From Strigops habroptila (taxonomy: Eukaryota > Chordata > Aves > Psittaciformes > Psittacidae): 64,000 nucleotides of DNA. This document shows, piece by piece, positions 24,201 to 37,000 of the stretch (positions are counted from its first letter, which is position 1; each line of letters begins with the position of its first letter). Location: the NCBI RefSeq assembly GCF_004027225.2, contig NC_044277.2, forward strand, positions 104,083,725 to 104,147,724, in the 5' to 3' direction. A program made the translations under genes and the position numbers. Under the pieces are notes generated by a model. The model was not told the origin of the DNA, made no database searches, and was given only the letters and a program-made list of their open reading frames with translations.

Positions 24201-27200
24201 GACAATTGTTGGGTAAATTGGCAAACCGTGTTTCCTAGAAGACTTCCCAGAACTGGAGAGCAGAGGAGCCTGGGTGGTTTAAGGCTTTTATTCACTGTGT
24301 CTAGATGGCTTGCAGAAGAAAGCCATGGGTAGGGAGATGGGTGAGGTAAGAATCTAGGGGTGAGTGGCTGCTTCTGAACTGAGTGTTTCCTCCTGGGGCC
24401 TTGTGACCAGCTGAAGTGTTCTCTCCTTCTTCCCTCTCGTGTGTATCAAAGTGGTTATCTTTTTGTTGCACGCTAAAATCAGCTCAGTGATACTTGTTTC
24501 TTAGTACATTGAGGAGCTATGGAGATGTATCAAGGTGATTGTACTTTGTATACGTAAAAGTATAGGGCTGGAAAGATTGTCCTGGTTCTTCGGTGCAGGT
24601 CCCAAGCAGGACTGACATTTCTTAGGACTTGAAAAGTTACTGTGGCTTCTTTGCTAAAAGACATTTGTAAGAAGTCATGCTCAACATAAATCTGTCTAAA
24701 ACCGGAGTGTGCAGCTCTGATGCAGATTATGACTCCTGTGGCTGCTTAAAAGGAAGAAGCGGTTGAAATCCATAGGACAGTGGTTGTGTAAATGCGTATG
24801 TGTTGGTGAATAAAGTAAACTAATAAGCCTCAATGTGCTCTTCATAGTTAGGGTTTAACTTTTTTTTTTTTTTTTTTATTCTGCCTTCAAAATTAGGTGT
24901 TTAACAAAACAGCTGGTACTTAAAGAAAATGAATAGCTAGTCTGTATTTTCCTGCTGAATGTATTACCAAATGTCTTGGTTGAATAGCAAGCTACTGAAA
25001 AGGTGCAGTTTTCTGAATTGTGGAGGTTCTGCCATTTGATTTACATGCAGTACTTCAACCTTTGTATCGTACTACAAAACAGTGGAGGGGAAAAGAAGGT
25101 GAAGCAGTTCTGCTCCAGCAAGGAGCATGTGAAAATAGTATCATGCTCAGGTTTGCATTTCTTGCCATCGTAATAGTAACTGTGTGATTTCTGCCTGGGC
25201 AGAGGGCTTTTTGGAGTTGGAAGGGACATGTGGCCATACTTTCAGTCTAACGATTACTGAGTTATCCCTTCCTCTTTAATTTGAGTATGCCTAATGTTGG
25301 TCAGAGCGAATTTTAACTTTAGTGTGGCTAGAAACAAGGTGGAGCTCTCGGCTGTAAAAGAGAGGCAAGAAGCTCTGATGAATTCTGCTTTGCATGCCTG
25401 TCCTCCTACTGCTACCTGAGATTAGCAAGGATGACCTTTGGTTTTCCTGTGCAAGCTGAAGTGTAGATGTATCTTCAAACAACTCTGAAATGAGAAGGTT
25501 CCTTTTCTGTTAGCAATTTTTATCTTAGTAGAACAGTTCTGTTCCACAATGTAAGTGCATGTGCCATGATATTAGGGTTGTTCATTTGTGTTACCATAGT
25601 GAATGGAAAAACAACTCTAGCAGGTTTCGAGAAGCAGTATGTTAGGCTTGGACAAGTCTTACAGCAGATGACCTCCTTGTGGCCATGCAAAAAGAAACCC
25701 CAATGTGGCAAGCGCCCAGATCTTCTTTTACGGCTAAGTGTTAATTGTCTGCACACTGTCTGGCAAGAAGAATTATTACAATGAGAGGATATATCTGTTT
25801 ATCAAATCTTGCTTCTTTGCAGCCTCATGTGGGTTTTCTGAGCCTAGATTCACCTTTGTGTGATCATTGACTTCTGTTAGCGCACGGAGTAAGGCATTGG
25901 GGATTGGTGAGCTGTACTTCTCTAACTGGTAAACCTATTGTGCTAGCTAGAACGAGGGGGTTTTGAATCATTTCTGCCCTAGAGCATTTGTTGCCTGGGA
26001 AATTTCGTGGCTCTACAGTTAAGCAGGAGGATTTCTGTGTGACAGTGTTAGAGCCTGTTTCACAGAGCATGCAATTCATCTGTGTGCACAGGGTCAGTGT
26101 GAGATTTCAAACCTGGTTAAGACCTTTTTAAGCTTCTTGGGTTTAACTGCTCCTGAGATTGTTGCCTTGCAAATGAGGGAATTTGGCATGGTAGGAATAG
26201 TGTGTAAATTATCTTTTTAGGAGGTTTTTGGGGGAGGGTGGGAGGCTGTGTGGGTTGGTTGTGGTTGTTTTTTTTTTTTTTTTGCCTTTATTTTACTTTG
26301 TGGATATTTTCTTTCTGAAGGGAGACAATGACCTGCTGCTGTCTGGGAAATGTGAGCTGGAATTTTGACGTGTTTTTTTGGATGTAAGTCACTTAGGACT
26401 CAGAATTACATTGTGAAAGTAAGCAGGATCTTTATAGGTTTCTTTGGGATAATGAACGCCTTTTACCTCTTTTTAGTAGTTTTCCATATTGAGAAGGGAA
26501 TAATGTGTTTGTACTCATAAATATTGTTCTGGTTTGTTCTTTGCCAGGCTGACCTGAAGATATCTGGTAGCTTCTGACTTTGAGAAGTCTGAAAAATGCA
26601 TCATCACAAACCCTTGACTGCCACCCCAATACTTTGTTTTTTCTTTTAGAACAAATGTTTTGCGAGTTGAAAGGTGATTTAATGGTTTCCTGACTCTTTT
26701 TACTGTGCAAAGAATTTTTTGTGGCTAGCTAATGATGAGAGCAATCTAATTCTTCGAGTTAGTGTTTTTCTCAGTTTTGGAAACTGAGCTATATTGTGTT
26801 TGGGGTTTGGTTATATTGGTTGGTGTTTGTGGGCTTTTTGGTCTGGGGTTTTTTTTTCTTACCCTTTTTTAGATTTGAAAAACTCCAGAAGTTTACCTGG
26901 TTCTCCTGGGCTGTAAATAGAATGTTATCACCAGCTTATATGCTTCATTTCAGGGACGTCTTATGGTAGTAATTTTCAGTATAGCTTGGGGAAATTGTGC
27001 TAGTGGATGAGTGGCTAAAGTGAAACTCTGGGCTGGGTTGCTTTCTTCCAGCTGTAGGTGGACATCTCCTCCAGGGAGTATGGAAGCACTTCTGGAGTCT
27101 GCAGAGGCTTACAGAACCCAGTAAATTACCTTGGAACTTTTTTGCTCTTTCCCCGTGTCACATCTGTTTCCTTTCTTTCTGCAGAGAAGAGTATCTGTAA

Positions 27201-27374
27201 ATGTGACGATCTTAGAGCTTAGTGTTGTTAAATTGCAGCCCATGATTTCTGGAATTTCTGGGATGCTCATGATGGCTGTTTTTAAATTTGCGTCAAGGAG
27301 AACTGAACTATGTAGCTTCTTGAGTCCGTGTTCTCTCATTCTGTGCTTTAGGATAAGAACTGAACTACAGAAAT

Positions 27375-27495
27375 GGACATGTGTGGACATGCTTTTGGGC
27401 AACTGGCTCAAGGTGGCCCTGCTTCAGCAAGGGGGTTGGACAGTGTGACCTCCAGATGTCCCCTTTGATGTCAACCATTCTGTGTGATTCTGTGA
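27375..27495 (+). mobile_element. CR1 LINE 3' tail
   Basis: A short diverged CR1 end: 'gacatgcttttgggcaactg', then 'gggggttggacagtgtgacc', ending in 'attctgtgtgattctgtga'. It lies about 220 bases before the acceptor of GALNT11 exon 2, in the same orientation as the gene. Confidence 0.85.
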
Positions 27496-27714
27496 AGAGT
27501 CAATTCCCTGTAGTATCTTTAGTTAGTGGTATGTTTAAATGAATGCAGGCATGCAAGGAATATACTGTTGTGCAAGTGGGATAATTATGTAACTATTATG
27601 AGGAAAAATTAATCATTTTTACCTTTAATTGTGGTGCATCACTGGGCTCTTGGTGATGTTTCTGATGAGGTACCAGGCACCACTCTCAATATATGTGTTT
27701 TCACTCTCTTTCAG

Positions 27715-27752
27715 GTAATTGAGAATGGGTCCTCAACAATGCTAAGTCTACA
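27715..27752 (+). promoter_or_regulatory. GALNT11: 5' UTR part of exon 2 with two upstream ATGs
   Basis: The leader segment between the exon 2 acceptor and the start codon. ATG 27725 (A at -3, G at +4) opens a six-codon frame ending in TAA 27743-27745. ATG 27739 (A at -3) opens a 22-codon frame ending in TGA 27805-27807, which overlaps the GALNT11 start in another frame. Both are upstream frames able to reduce initiation at 27753 if this exon is in the mature leader. Confidence 0.7.
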
Positions 27753-28047
27753 ATGGGAAGTGTCACACTACGCTATTTCTGCTATGGGTGCCTTTTCACA
27801 TCTGTGACCTGGACACTTCTGCTCTTTGTGTATTTCAACTTCAGTGAAGAGAACCAATCCTTCAAGAATGTGCCCGTCAAGGGGCTGGAACCTCAGAGGC
27901 CATTTCCAAAAAAATTCTACCCCCGTTTTACGCGGGGGCCAATTCATATACCTGAATTGCAACAGAAAGAGAATAAGATAGGAAATCCCCTGGGAAATCA
28001 TGTCCAGGACCCAGTTAAAGGGGAGGTTGAATTCTCTCCTGAAATGG
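27715..28047 (+). other. GALNT11: GALNT11 exon 2 (start codon, membrane anchor, stem)
   Basis: It follows a strong acceptor (TTTCAG 27709-27714) and ends before GTAAGT at 28048. It codes for residues 1-98 and the first base of codon 99 (phase 1). A six-residue cytosolic tail is followed by a hydrophobic stretch at about 7-28, then a stem rich in Pro, Lys and Arg. Two N-glycosylation sequons, N29-F-S and N34-Q-S, lie just past the membrane on the lumenal side. Confidence 0.95.
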
Positions 28048-31000
28048 GTAAGTGGTGTTCAGTGTTAGTGACAACTTATTAAAACAGTAGATGAAATGAG
28101 ATATCGAGTGGTTTTTGTTGCTTTGGTGTATATTTGTTTTAAGGATCTTAGAGACAATTGTGTAATGAAGTAGGTCGGTTCGTTAAAATGCAAGTGATAC
28201 TAGTGGCTCTCCTCATTAGGAATTATTTGAAACTTATTTTACTGTGTTTAATCCAAAATATACCGTTCCTGACATTTAGAGCTGTGCTGTGTAAGTGCTA
28301 ATGAGGAGGACTGGATTATAGCAAGGTGTCTACCCTTGATGTAATTCTTCCTTTTGGAAGGTTCAGTGTATGCTTGTTTCATAGTTTACTCCTGTATTGA
28401 TTGGGCTCAAATACATAAACTTTAATTAGCTACAGAGACTGTATGCAGTAGTTAAAAATAGCTTGATAACAACACATAGTGAAGAGTACCCATTGGAGAA
28501 TATCCTTGAAGCATGAAATCATGTACAAGAAATGTGTGTGGGACAAAAATACAATGAAAGATTTATTGAGATGACAGTGGTTAGGGCCAAATCCTGCTTA
28601 ATTTGTACCAACAAAAGTCTGTGTGTTTCATTGGAGCATGTTTCATCAATGAGATGATTTGGTTTTTTCTTCCAAACTTGCCTTCCAAATTAAAATACTT
28701 TGTATATTTAACTACTTACAGCTTATTCACTGCTGTGTTCAGACGCGCAAACTGAGGCATGTTGCGTGCTGGCTTGCAGGCTTGCTTTAAGTCTGGGGGC
28801 AGATACTGAGTGGTGTGGTATTGGTTTCTGCTGCTGCTTTGGGAAATAAGGCATAGTAACCTTTATAGCCAGGAGTTTAATACTCATATCTGACTCAAGT
28901 CCTCTGTCATTACTTTGGATGAATGGTGGATCAAAAGCTTCAAGTTTATAGAACTTTACCAAACTTCGGTTTCTGAGTTGATCATTAGACCTGTGTGAAC
29001 ATGTAGGAAAAATGCCAATTGCCCTGTGGCATTACAAATGTTTATCATGAGAGGTGAGTGAGGTGAAGGCCAGTTCAGAGATGGCCGTTTCTTTCCAACT
29101 ATTCAGTATGGTCCAGGAAAGAAATTGGAGCTTTTTAACTGAAAAGTCCCTTGATCTTCAAAAGAAGTGACTGGTTTGGTTGGTGAAAGCCAAGGGGAAT
29201 TACAGTGCCAGGATAAATTCTACATGAATCATCAGGAGACAGCTGGCTCTCTGTTAGAACTAGATCAGGTGCTGCAGGAAAGGGCTTCCTGTCTATCTAG
29301 GGTAGGGCAGTGATAAACACACGAAGCAAAAATAAGTGAAAAGAAAGTTGGCATGTGATAGCCAAAAACAAGCTGTCATCTGGTAGGGCAATCTATCTTT
29401 TTTATTTCAGTCTGAGAGAGCCACATAACACTGCTGAAGTAAAGCCTAAAGTGATGTTTTGATTGCAAAGCTCTTATTTTTCAAGGACTTTTATCTGCTG
29501 TTTGAACTGAAATCTTTCAGGCCTTTTGCCTCCGTTTCTGGATATTGTTCTTTATGAGAACATTTAAAAAATAATAGCACCCCTTCTTATGCATATCCAG
29601 AAGCAAAAAGTAGTTAGGGTTGGATATGGATGGAATGTAGAATGAAACATTTGGTATGTGTTTCTTGAGCTTGTGCTTTGTATGAAGAAAATGTATTAAG
29701 TTGATGCGGTGGCACGGTGTTACTGTGGCACTGAGTATACAAGAATGATTGAGCAGGGTGTCTGGCAATCTTACTTGGTTCAAAGGAGGACTGACTTAGT
29801 CTTTAGACTGCTAGTGCTGGAAGAGTGGCACTGCCACTGTAAACACACCTTATCCACAGTGGGAGCACTCATCCATGAGCATGATAGCCAGTCACCACAA
29901 GACACACTATGTGGGTGTATTGTTCATCTTCTGCATATATCACTTGCTACCCAGTGGTTCCCACTTGGTCCTGCATAAATGTCAAGACATCTACTCTTGA
30001 GGTGTTTGATAGTGCAGCTGCATTGCCATTGCTGTACTTAAGACTAAAAACAACAGGGTGGTAAACGTGACTAGTGGGAATGTGGATGCACAGCATTCCT
30101 TCTAGGACGTCCTCTTGCACCTATAGGTAGGCTTTGTTGCCAAAACACAACTGGTAGTGACACAGCTGTGCTCTGAAGGCCAACAGGGCTACTTATTTGA
30201 AAAGGAAGAAAGCTTCAACACTTTTAATGATTTTCTGTTACGTTTTTTAACCCATCTTGTTTTCTCTGGGCTTGAGCTCAGCTGGCTTTTGCACAGCTGT
30301 TGAAAACTGGAGAACATGAGATATGAAGAAAAGCCAAGAGAATTTGGTTTATTCTGCCTTAGAGAGGAGGCTGAGGGGTGAGATTTTATTGCTGTCAACA
30401 ACAGCTTAGTGGAAGGCTGTAGGGAAGATGGAGCCAGACTCTTTCTGGAGGTCCAAGGGGTTATGGTAAGAAATTGGAGTGAGGAGGAAATTTCGGTTAG
30501 GTAAGAGGAAAAACATTTTTAGTGTGATGGTGGTCAAATGCTAAAATAGGGAAATGAAGAGGTTGTAGACTCTCCATCCTTGGAGAAATTGGAGGCTTTC
30601 AAAACTTTAACTGCACAAGTTCTGAGCAACCTTATCTGGTTGGACCTACTTTGAGCAGGAGATTAGACCAGATGTGCCTTCCAGCGTGAATTAGTCAATG
30701 ATTCTATGAAGCATATTATCCTGGATGTAGGGTAGCATGTGAATGACTAACCCCTTTGGTAATTAGTTTCTGCAGATTTCGAGTTATATGGAGATGATGG
30801 GCAGAGTGGAAGGAGAGAAATTACTTGATCCTTGCTTGCTTCTTGTACTGGAATTTCAGTGAAATTGCCACTGTAGCTTGATAATAGCTGGAGAGGACAT
30901 CTCATTCTGTACAGCCAGATGAACAGAGACAATAAAAAGTCATTGCTCTGCTACCTGAATTGTTGCAGAAGTGGCTAGCAGACACACTTCCCTCCTCTCC

Positions 31001-34000
31001 CTCCTATTTTGCTGTAGAAGAGTTGAGTGAAGTACCATAGTATTTTGTTTCTTTTCACACTGGTGAGTTCGTGGCTCAGTGGGAGAGAAGCCCATGGCAC
31101 CGAGGCAAGGCAGGCAGGCAGGATGGTACTGAGGATTGCATCTTGGTCTCTAGCAATGTACTTGTTTATACCAGCCATGCTCAGCAACAGTTGATGCTTC
31201 TGTTAAAATAATCAGTAGAGAAACAGCTAGCTCTGTTGCTGTTTTACTTGCTGACAAAGTCCCAGATGAGATAAACATGAAGTTTATAGTTGTTTCATAG
31301 CTATTTTTATGATACTGCAACTTTAGAAAGCTTTATGAAACTGGAGCTGCTATTGTGAGGGGTTTTTTAACATTGTAAATCTGTTTTTCTCTCTCAAAAA
31401 TCCCATGGCAGACCCTTCATCTGTATGGATAGGTGTTGCTGTGTTGTATGCCAAAGTCTATATTCTGTTGCTTGTTTGATGTTGGTTTTTAGGTGATGTT
31501 AAGAATTAGAGGACATTTAAATGAAGGCAATGTGTCTGGTAAGGCAGTAAACACAAGGGAGCCGCCAGTCTTTGGAGAATGATTTCATTTTATCACAGCT
31601 GCAATAAATACTACAGGTAATACTCATAAGTACTATCTGTTTGTGAGAGGTAACAGAAATAGTTGCACAAAAATACACTTTGCAAAACCAGGGGGATTTT
31701 TGACGAACATGGTGTGTTTTAGGGGAGATTAAAGCATACATTTAAATCCTTGATTGTTTCCAAAGGCTATTTTTGAGCCTGATTAACTGATCTTGACATG
31801 TTTCTTTTGCAGGAATGATTTTTAATGAAGAAGACCAGGAAGTGAGAGACTTGGGCTACCAGAAGCATGCTTTCAATATGCTTATCAGTAATCGATTGGG
31901 ATACCACAGGGAGGTGCCTGATACAAGAGATGCAAAGTATGTACTATTTTTTGGAGAGAACATGGTATAATTTCACGTCCTCAAGGACTTGTTACTCATG
32001 TTATACCTGACGTATTTAATGTTTTAGGTACTACATTTCTGTTAAACTCTTTCAGCCTCCTGTGTTGCTGAAGGCCGATTTTCAGCTGTTTAAACAGGAG
32101 TGCATTAGACAGGACTTTTTAGTCCTTTAAACAGGATTTTTATCCTTTGGTCTCTTCTGTCTTTTTTTTTTGACTGAATGTTGTTTCTGAAGATCTAACC
32201 TTTTGCCGTCTAGAAAAGGTATGTGATAGGTAAAGCCCCAGAGAAACCAGGCTCCATGAAAACAGAAAGACTGCTACTCCCTGACAACAGATGTTTTTCC
32301 TGATTCTTAATTCACTTGAAGAATGCTTAATGAAGAACTGGATTGGATATACATTTATTCAAACTTTTATCATATTAATTTAATTTTTGTGAGTAGTAGG
32401 ATTGGCAGACAACTATTTCGATAGAAACAAGATTCCAAAAATAATACTTGAAATAAAAATCAGTGTGGAAAAGGAATCAAACTTTCTTTCTGGCAATACT
32501 AGTATTACATGTCTCTCATCTTGTTAGCTGTGTACTCAGTTACTTAAAGCATGCTACGATGCTTCAATTTTTTTTAAGCTTCATTTTGAGATAGACTGTA
32601 ACCATAGGAAGAGATGCTATAATTCTGTTTGGTACCTTTGGAAGATGGACATTAAATGTTCCAGCGCCCAAGTTAATGAAAGACTTTCACCTTATGTACT
32701 ATTTCACATTTGTTATAAACCTACAGAGGATAATACAGAAGAATGACTGATGACAGAGGTTCTCTCTTTCTCAGTTTGAAGTCTTTGCTTGGTATTTGGA
32801 TTGCACTGCTCTGAATGCTTCCAGTTAAAAAGCAGATATTTTTCTATAATATGTCTGATGCATATGGGGGGGAAAAACCCCACTGCTGTAACAACAATAA
32901 AAAAACCCCAACAAAACCAACATTGAATTGAAAAATAAATAGACCTGCATCTGTTTTTCTACTGGTTTTCCTGGTGTGGATAAATGTGTAGCGAATCATA
33001 ATTGCTGAAATGTCTCTTCTAAAAGCTGCCTTCATTCCAAGCCAATTCAAACTCTTTTTGTGTACTTTTGGGTTTTCATTTATAGTTTCTTGTTTTTTAT
33101 TGTATTCTCTCATGCCTGGCATCTTTGTATGGTATTAATTTGTGATACTGTGCCCTGTTAGAAGTATGGACAAAATTTTGAAGACAAGGATAAAGAAAGA
33201 ATGATGTCCTGTTTTGGGTGGGATTCAGCTTGCAGATTAAGATGCTTAGTCTTGGATAACTGCATGTTAGTCAGTTATCTCTGCTTTTATTATAATTAGC
33301 AAAGATTCAGGCAATGCAGTTAATGAAGCATGCAGAGCTCTTCATTAACTTCATAATTTTGTCAGAGCTGCTGACAAAATGCACTTTGTCGGCTTTAGGG
33401 CAGGCTAAATCTGCACTCACCTGGCAGCAGAGACTAGACACAAGCATCTTAATCTTTGGGCTGAATCCCAACCTTGCTTGTCTGGGTAGGTATTTAGCAC
33501 CATTGGAGGTATTCTAGGATATCCAACCTGGTCTTGAGCAGCTGGCCAGTAAAGCTGTGGGTTTTTTGTAGGCCTCATGTCATATTTGCCATTCCTGTAT
33601 ATGTCTGAGCTGCCTGAGGGTACTAGACAGTGTTTTGGCAGCTGAAACAAGCCCTTAGTGTTTTCTCTTGTCTGTGTCTTGAGGGTATGTGGTTTTTACT
33701 TCTACTCCAATCTGTGATAGCCTCTGTTTTCTAACAGTTAGTAGTGTTAATTGTAAGTCTGTATTATGTGGAGAGTAACTTACTGTGCTGAGCCCTACTA
33801 TAGGTGTTATACACCTGGGCTCTTTATATTCAACTTAGGGATTCCTTCTACACATTTAATGTTTGCTTGTTATTTATGAAGTTTCAATAGAGACCTAGCC
33901 CTGTGGAAATCTCGTTGAAAATAAAGTGATAACTACTGTATCTCTGTTTGCAGATGTAGAGAGAAGTCCTACCCTGCTGATCTGCCATCTGCCAGTGTTA

Positions 34001-37000
34001 TCATCTGTTTCTACAACGAAGCGCTTTCTGCCCTGCTTCGCACAGTACACAGTGTTCTGGATCGCACTCCTGCACACCTCCTTCATGAAATTATTTTGGT
34101 GGATGACAACAGTGAATTGGGTGAGAGAACCTGTCAGTAATATTTTTGTTTGGTGCTTACACTTCACCTTATCTCTTCTTGTGCTTTATTGACTGATCAA
34201 AATAAAAGTGTAGAAGCTATGATGCAAAACCAATTTGTACTGCAATCCATCTCCAAAAAGTGCCAGCTGGTAGAGATGCATGATGTTCTGAGAAGCCCAA
34301 GATGACATCCCCATTCACACCTGAGCCATCTTACCGATGAGCTTTGTTTCATGCAGAATTTAACATTCAAAACCAGGTTTTGAAGCTAATAGTGAGCAGT
34401 GTGTATTTGCAGAAGGGGTGTTTCAAAGCCAGGTTGGATGGGCCTTTGAGCAACCCTGTCCCGGTGGAAGGTGTCCCTGCCCATGGCAAGGGGGTTGGAA
34501 CTAGGTGATCCATAAGGTTCTTTCCAACACAAGCTGTTCAGTGATTAAGCAGTTGTTATAGTTTAGCTGTTTAACAGTACCTTGTTTAGACTTCTCTGCT
34601 GCTCAGAACAGATTACACTGATCTTTCCATAAGCTTTGTGGGCCAGTGCTGTGAATGCATCTGAAAGGAATTGAATGCACATAGTCCCAGCTGCGGTTTT
34701 GCAAGTAAGTTGATGTGGCACTATGGAAACAGTGCATCGGTTTTTTGTACTTGCTCAGCATTTCAGTCTGGTGGGGTGCTTGCGGAGGAGCTCAGCCTTT
34801 GCAAGGGAGGGCTTTGCATGGCTCTCGCACAGCCTCTTGTGGCCACCCTAGGAGTAGCTGTCCCTGGCTTTCGGTGGAGCAGGCGCTACTCCCTCATTCT
34901 GGGAGGGGCCCTGGAGAGGTAGACTTTGCAGAATTGTTTTACTGTTATTGAAAGATTGATGCTTCAGCATTTTTCTCTCGAATGATGCACAAGGTGAAGA
35001 CAGACACGCAGTTCAAGTGTTTTGGCCCTTCAAAGCTAAATGCCTGTTGAGGAATGTGTTAGTGTAGCAGTACTTGCCAGCAGGACTGTGCAAGTTCCCT
35101 GCTTGCCTCTGTACAAGTCCACAACTCTGCACTTTTAAAATTAATAAATGATATTTAATATATATAATTAGCTCCCTTGGTCTCATTGTTTGGTTTCTGG
35201 GTTAAGGTCTCACTTGCTCAAAGAGACTGATTAGATATGTAGAATGAAATTCTCTTGTTATATAGCTAGTTCATTTCTCTAAGGTCAGATCAAATATTAA
35301 GATACAGGAGAGAACAAAGATCAAACACTCTGTCCCTTGCTGATAAGAATGTGTAATATTTAAAAGCTTGTTTTATTGTTTTTATTTTGGAAGCAATACA
35401 CACTCTTTGCTACAAAGTCTCTTGTGCAATTTGTTGCTTCAAAGTTTCGTAACCTTCTTATTCAGAAGTAGGCTTACTTCAAAACTCAGTCTTTTGAATA
35501 TACGGTAATGCGTTTGGTTAATGCCTGTGTTTAGCCAGTAATACCATCACTCTTTTGGTCTCTTGCTAATTTGAAGGCCAGATTAGCTTCAAAACATTCA
35601 AGTAGCTACCTTTGCCTTTCTGACTTCAAATTAATGTGTTTTGAAGCCGAAGATGAGAGGAGATTTTGTTTATATAGAGAATTACTGATCTTGGCGATGA
35701 TGATACTACTGATGTTTGCACTGCTGCTTAATTTTAATGGATGGAATTTTGCAGCTGAAGAAGGGCAAAGCTGGGTTAGTGACTGAGGAAATGGACAAAG
35801 ACTTTGGCTGTGCCATGGCATCTCTGTGCCTCTTTGATTTTATTGTTAATTTAGTTTTCCTACATTACATACTTCCTGAAGGTACAATCTTAGGTGAAAT
35901 TCTGTCTATTTCTTTAGCTTTAAATATAGGAGATCTACTACATGTCAGTGCTGTTGTGCAAAGCTTGGGTCTTTGTATCTAGTTTTGCCTCAAAAAGCCT
36001 CTTACACTCAATCATCAACAGCCTTAATAGTTGAGTAGGCATTTCCATGGCTCACCTGAGCCCACTGTTATATTTTTCTTCGCTGCAAGGCAGTGCATCC
36101 TCTTTCTCCCTGATTTGGGCTTTACCCATCCTAGATTTCTCTTGTTTGGGGGAGCCTTTGTTACATAGATATGGAGTAAGATATAGCTAAAGTAAGCTTT
36201 GGAAACTGTCTAAAAGGGAGCAGTTCTCTCCTTGGAGCAAAATTTCTCAGGCAGTCTATATTGAAGCAGTTTTTTAGATTACGTCAGAAGAAACCAGTCT
36301 TCCCGATGGACATGAAGCACACAAAACCCCATCAACAACAAAACCCCACTAAACTGCCTGTTGAGAATGATCCACAATATATTTAGTACCAGGCAATGGC
36401 TGGGCACAGTTTCCAGCAGAATGCTGGTTTGTCCAGGTCAGAACTGTACTCTGAGAGCATATTAGCCATTAGGTACTACTGGCTGTTATGCTCCGCCACT
36501 CAAGCCCATGTTGTGGGCCTGGTTTAGCTACCAATATGCCAGTATGCATCCCCTTTCTGCTGTTTTCAGAAGTCTGCACATGCAAAACTATTTCTTCTTT
36601 TTTTGTATTTTTTGTATTTTATGTCCTTTCATGCAGCCTTATCTGTGCTAAGTGCTGAGTTTAACTGACCTCTTCTGCTTTGTGCCAGGCCTTTGGTTTC
36701 TGCAGTGTACATTGTCCTTCCCTTGCTGTGATACATTGGGTGAAGAATGATTCAAACACTAGTTTTATGTTTGCAAATCCTTCTGTCCTGCTTATTTGGA
36801 TATCTTATTTGGGTAGCATCCTAGAGATGACATTACTTCATCAACTTTCTAGGAGACTCGCTAAAAAAAGAAATCTATTGTCTCTAGCATATGATGTCAC
36901 ATTCAGCACGGGGGGAGGGAATTCCTGTAATCCAAATGAATCCTGTCTGCATCTCTCAAGAAACTTTTCTTTGTCCTAGAATATTCTCTAGCACCATATT

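Larger units (their letters stand above)
11574..27714 (+). other. GALNT11 intron 1
   Basis: A 16 kb intron from GTGAGTG at 11574 to a polypyrimidine tract and CAG at 27712-27714. Apart from the rest of the CpG island it is AT-rich with long T runs (near 23650, 24860 and 26270). It contains a minus-strand CR1 (20830-21290), a plus-strand CR1 tail (27375-27495), hairpins at 13052-13127 and a 20-bp palindrome at 21391-21410. I see no coding exon in it. Alternative first exons may be present but cannot be recognised by eye. Confidence 0.7.
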
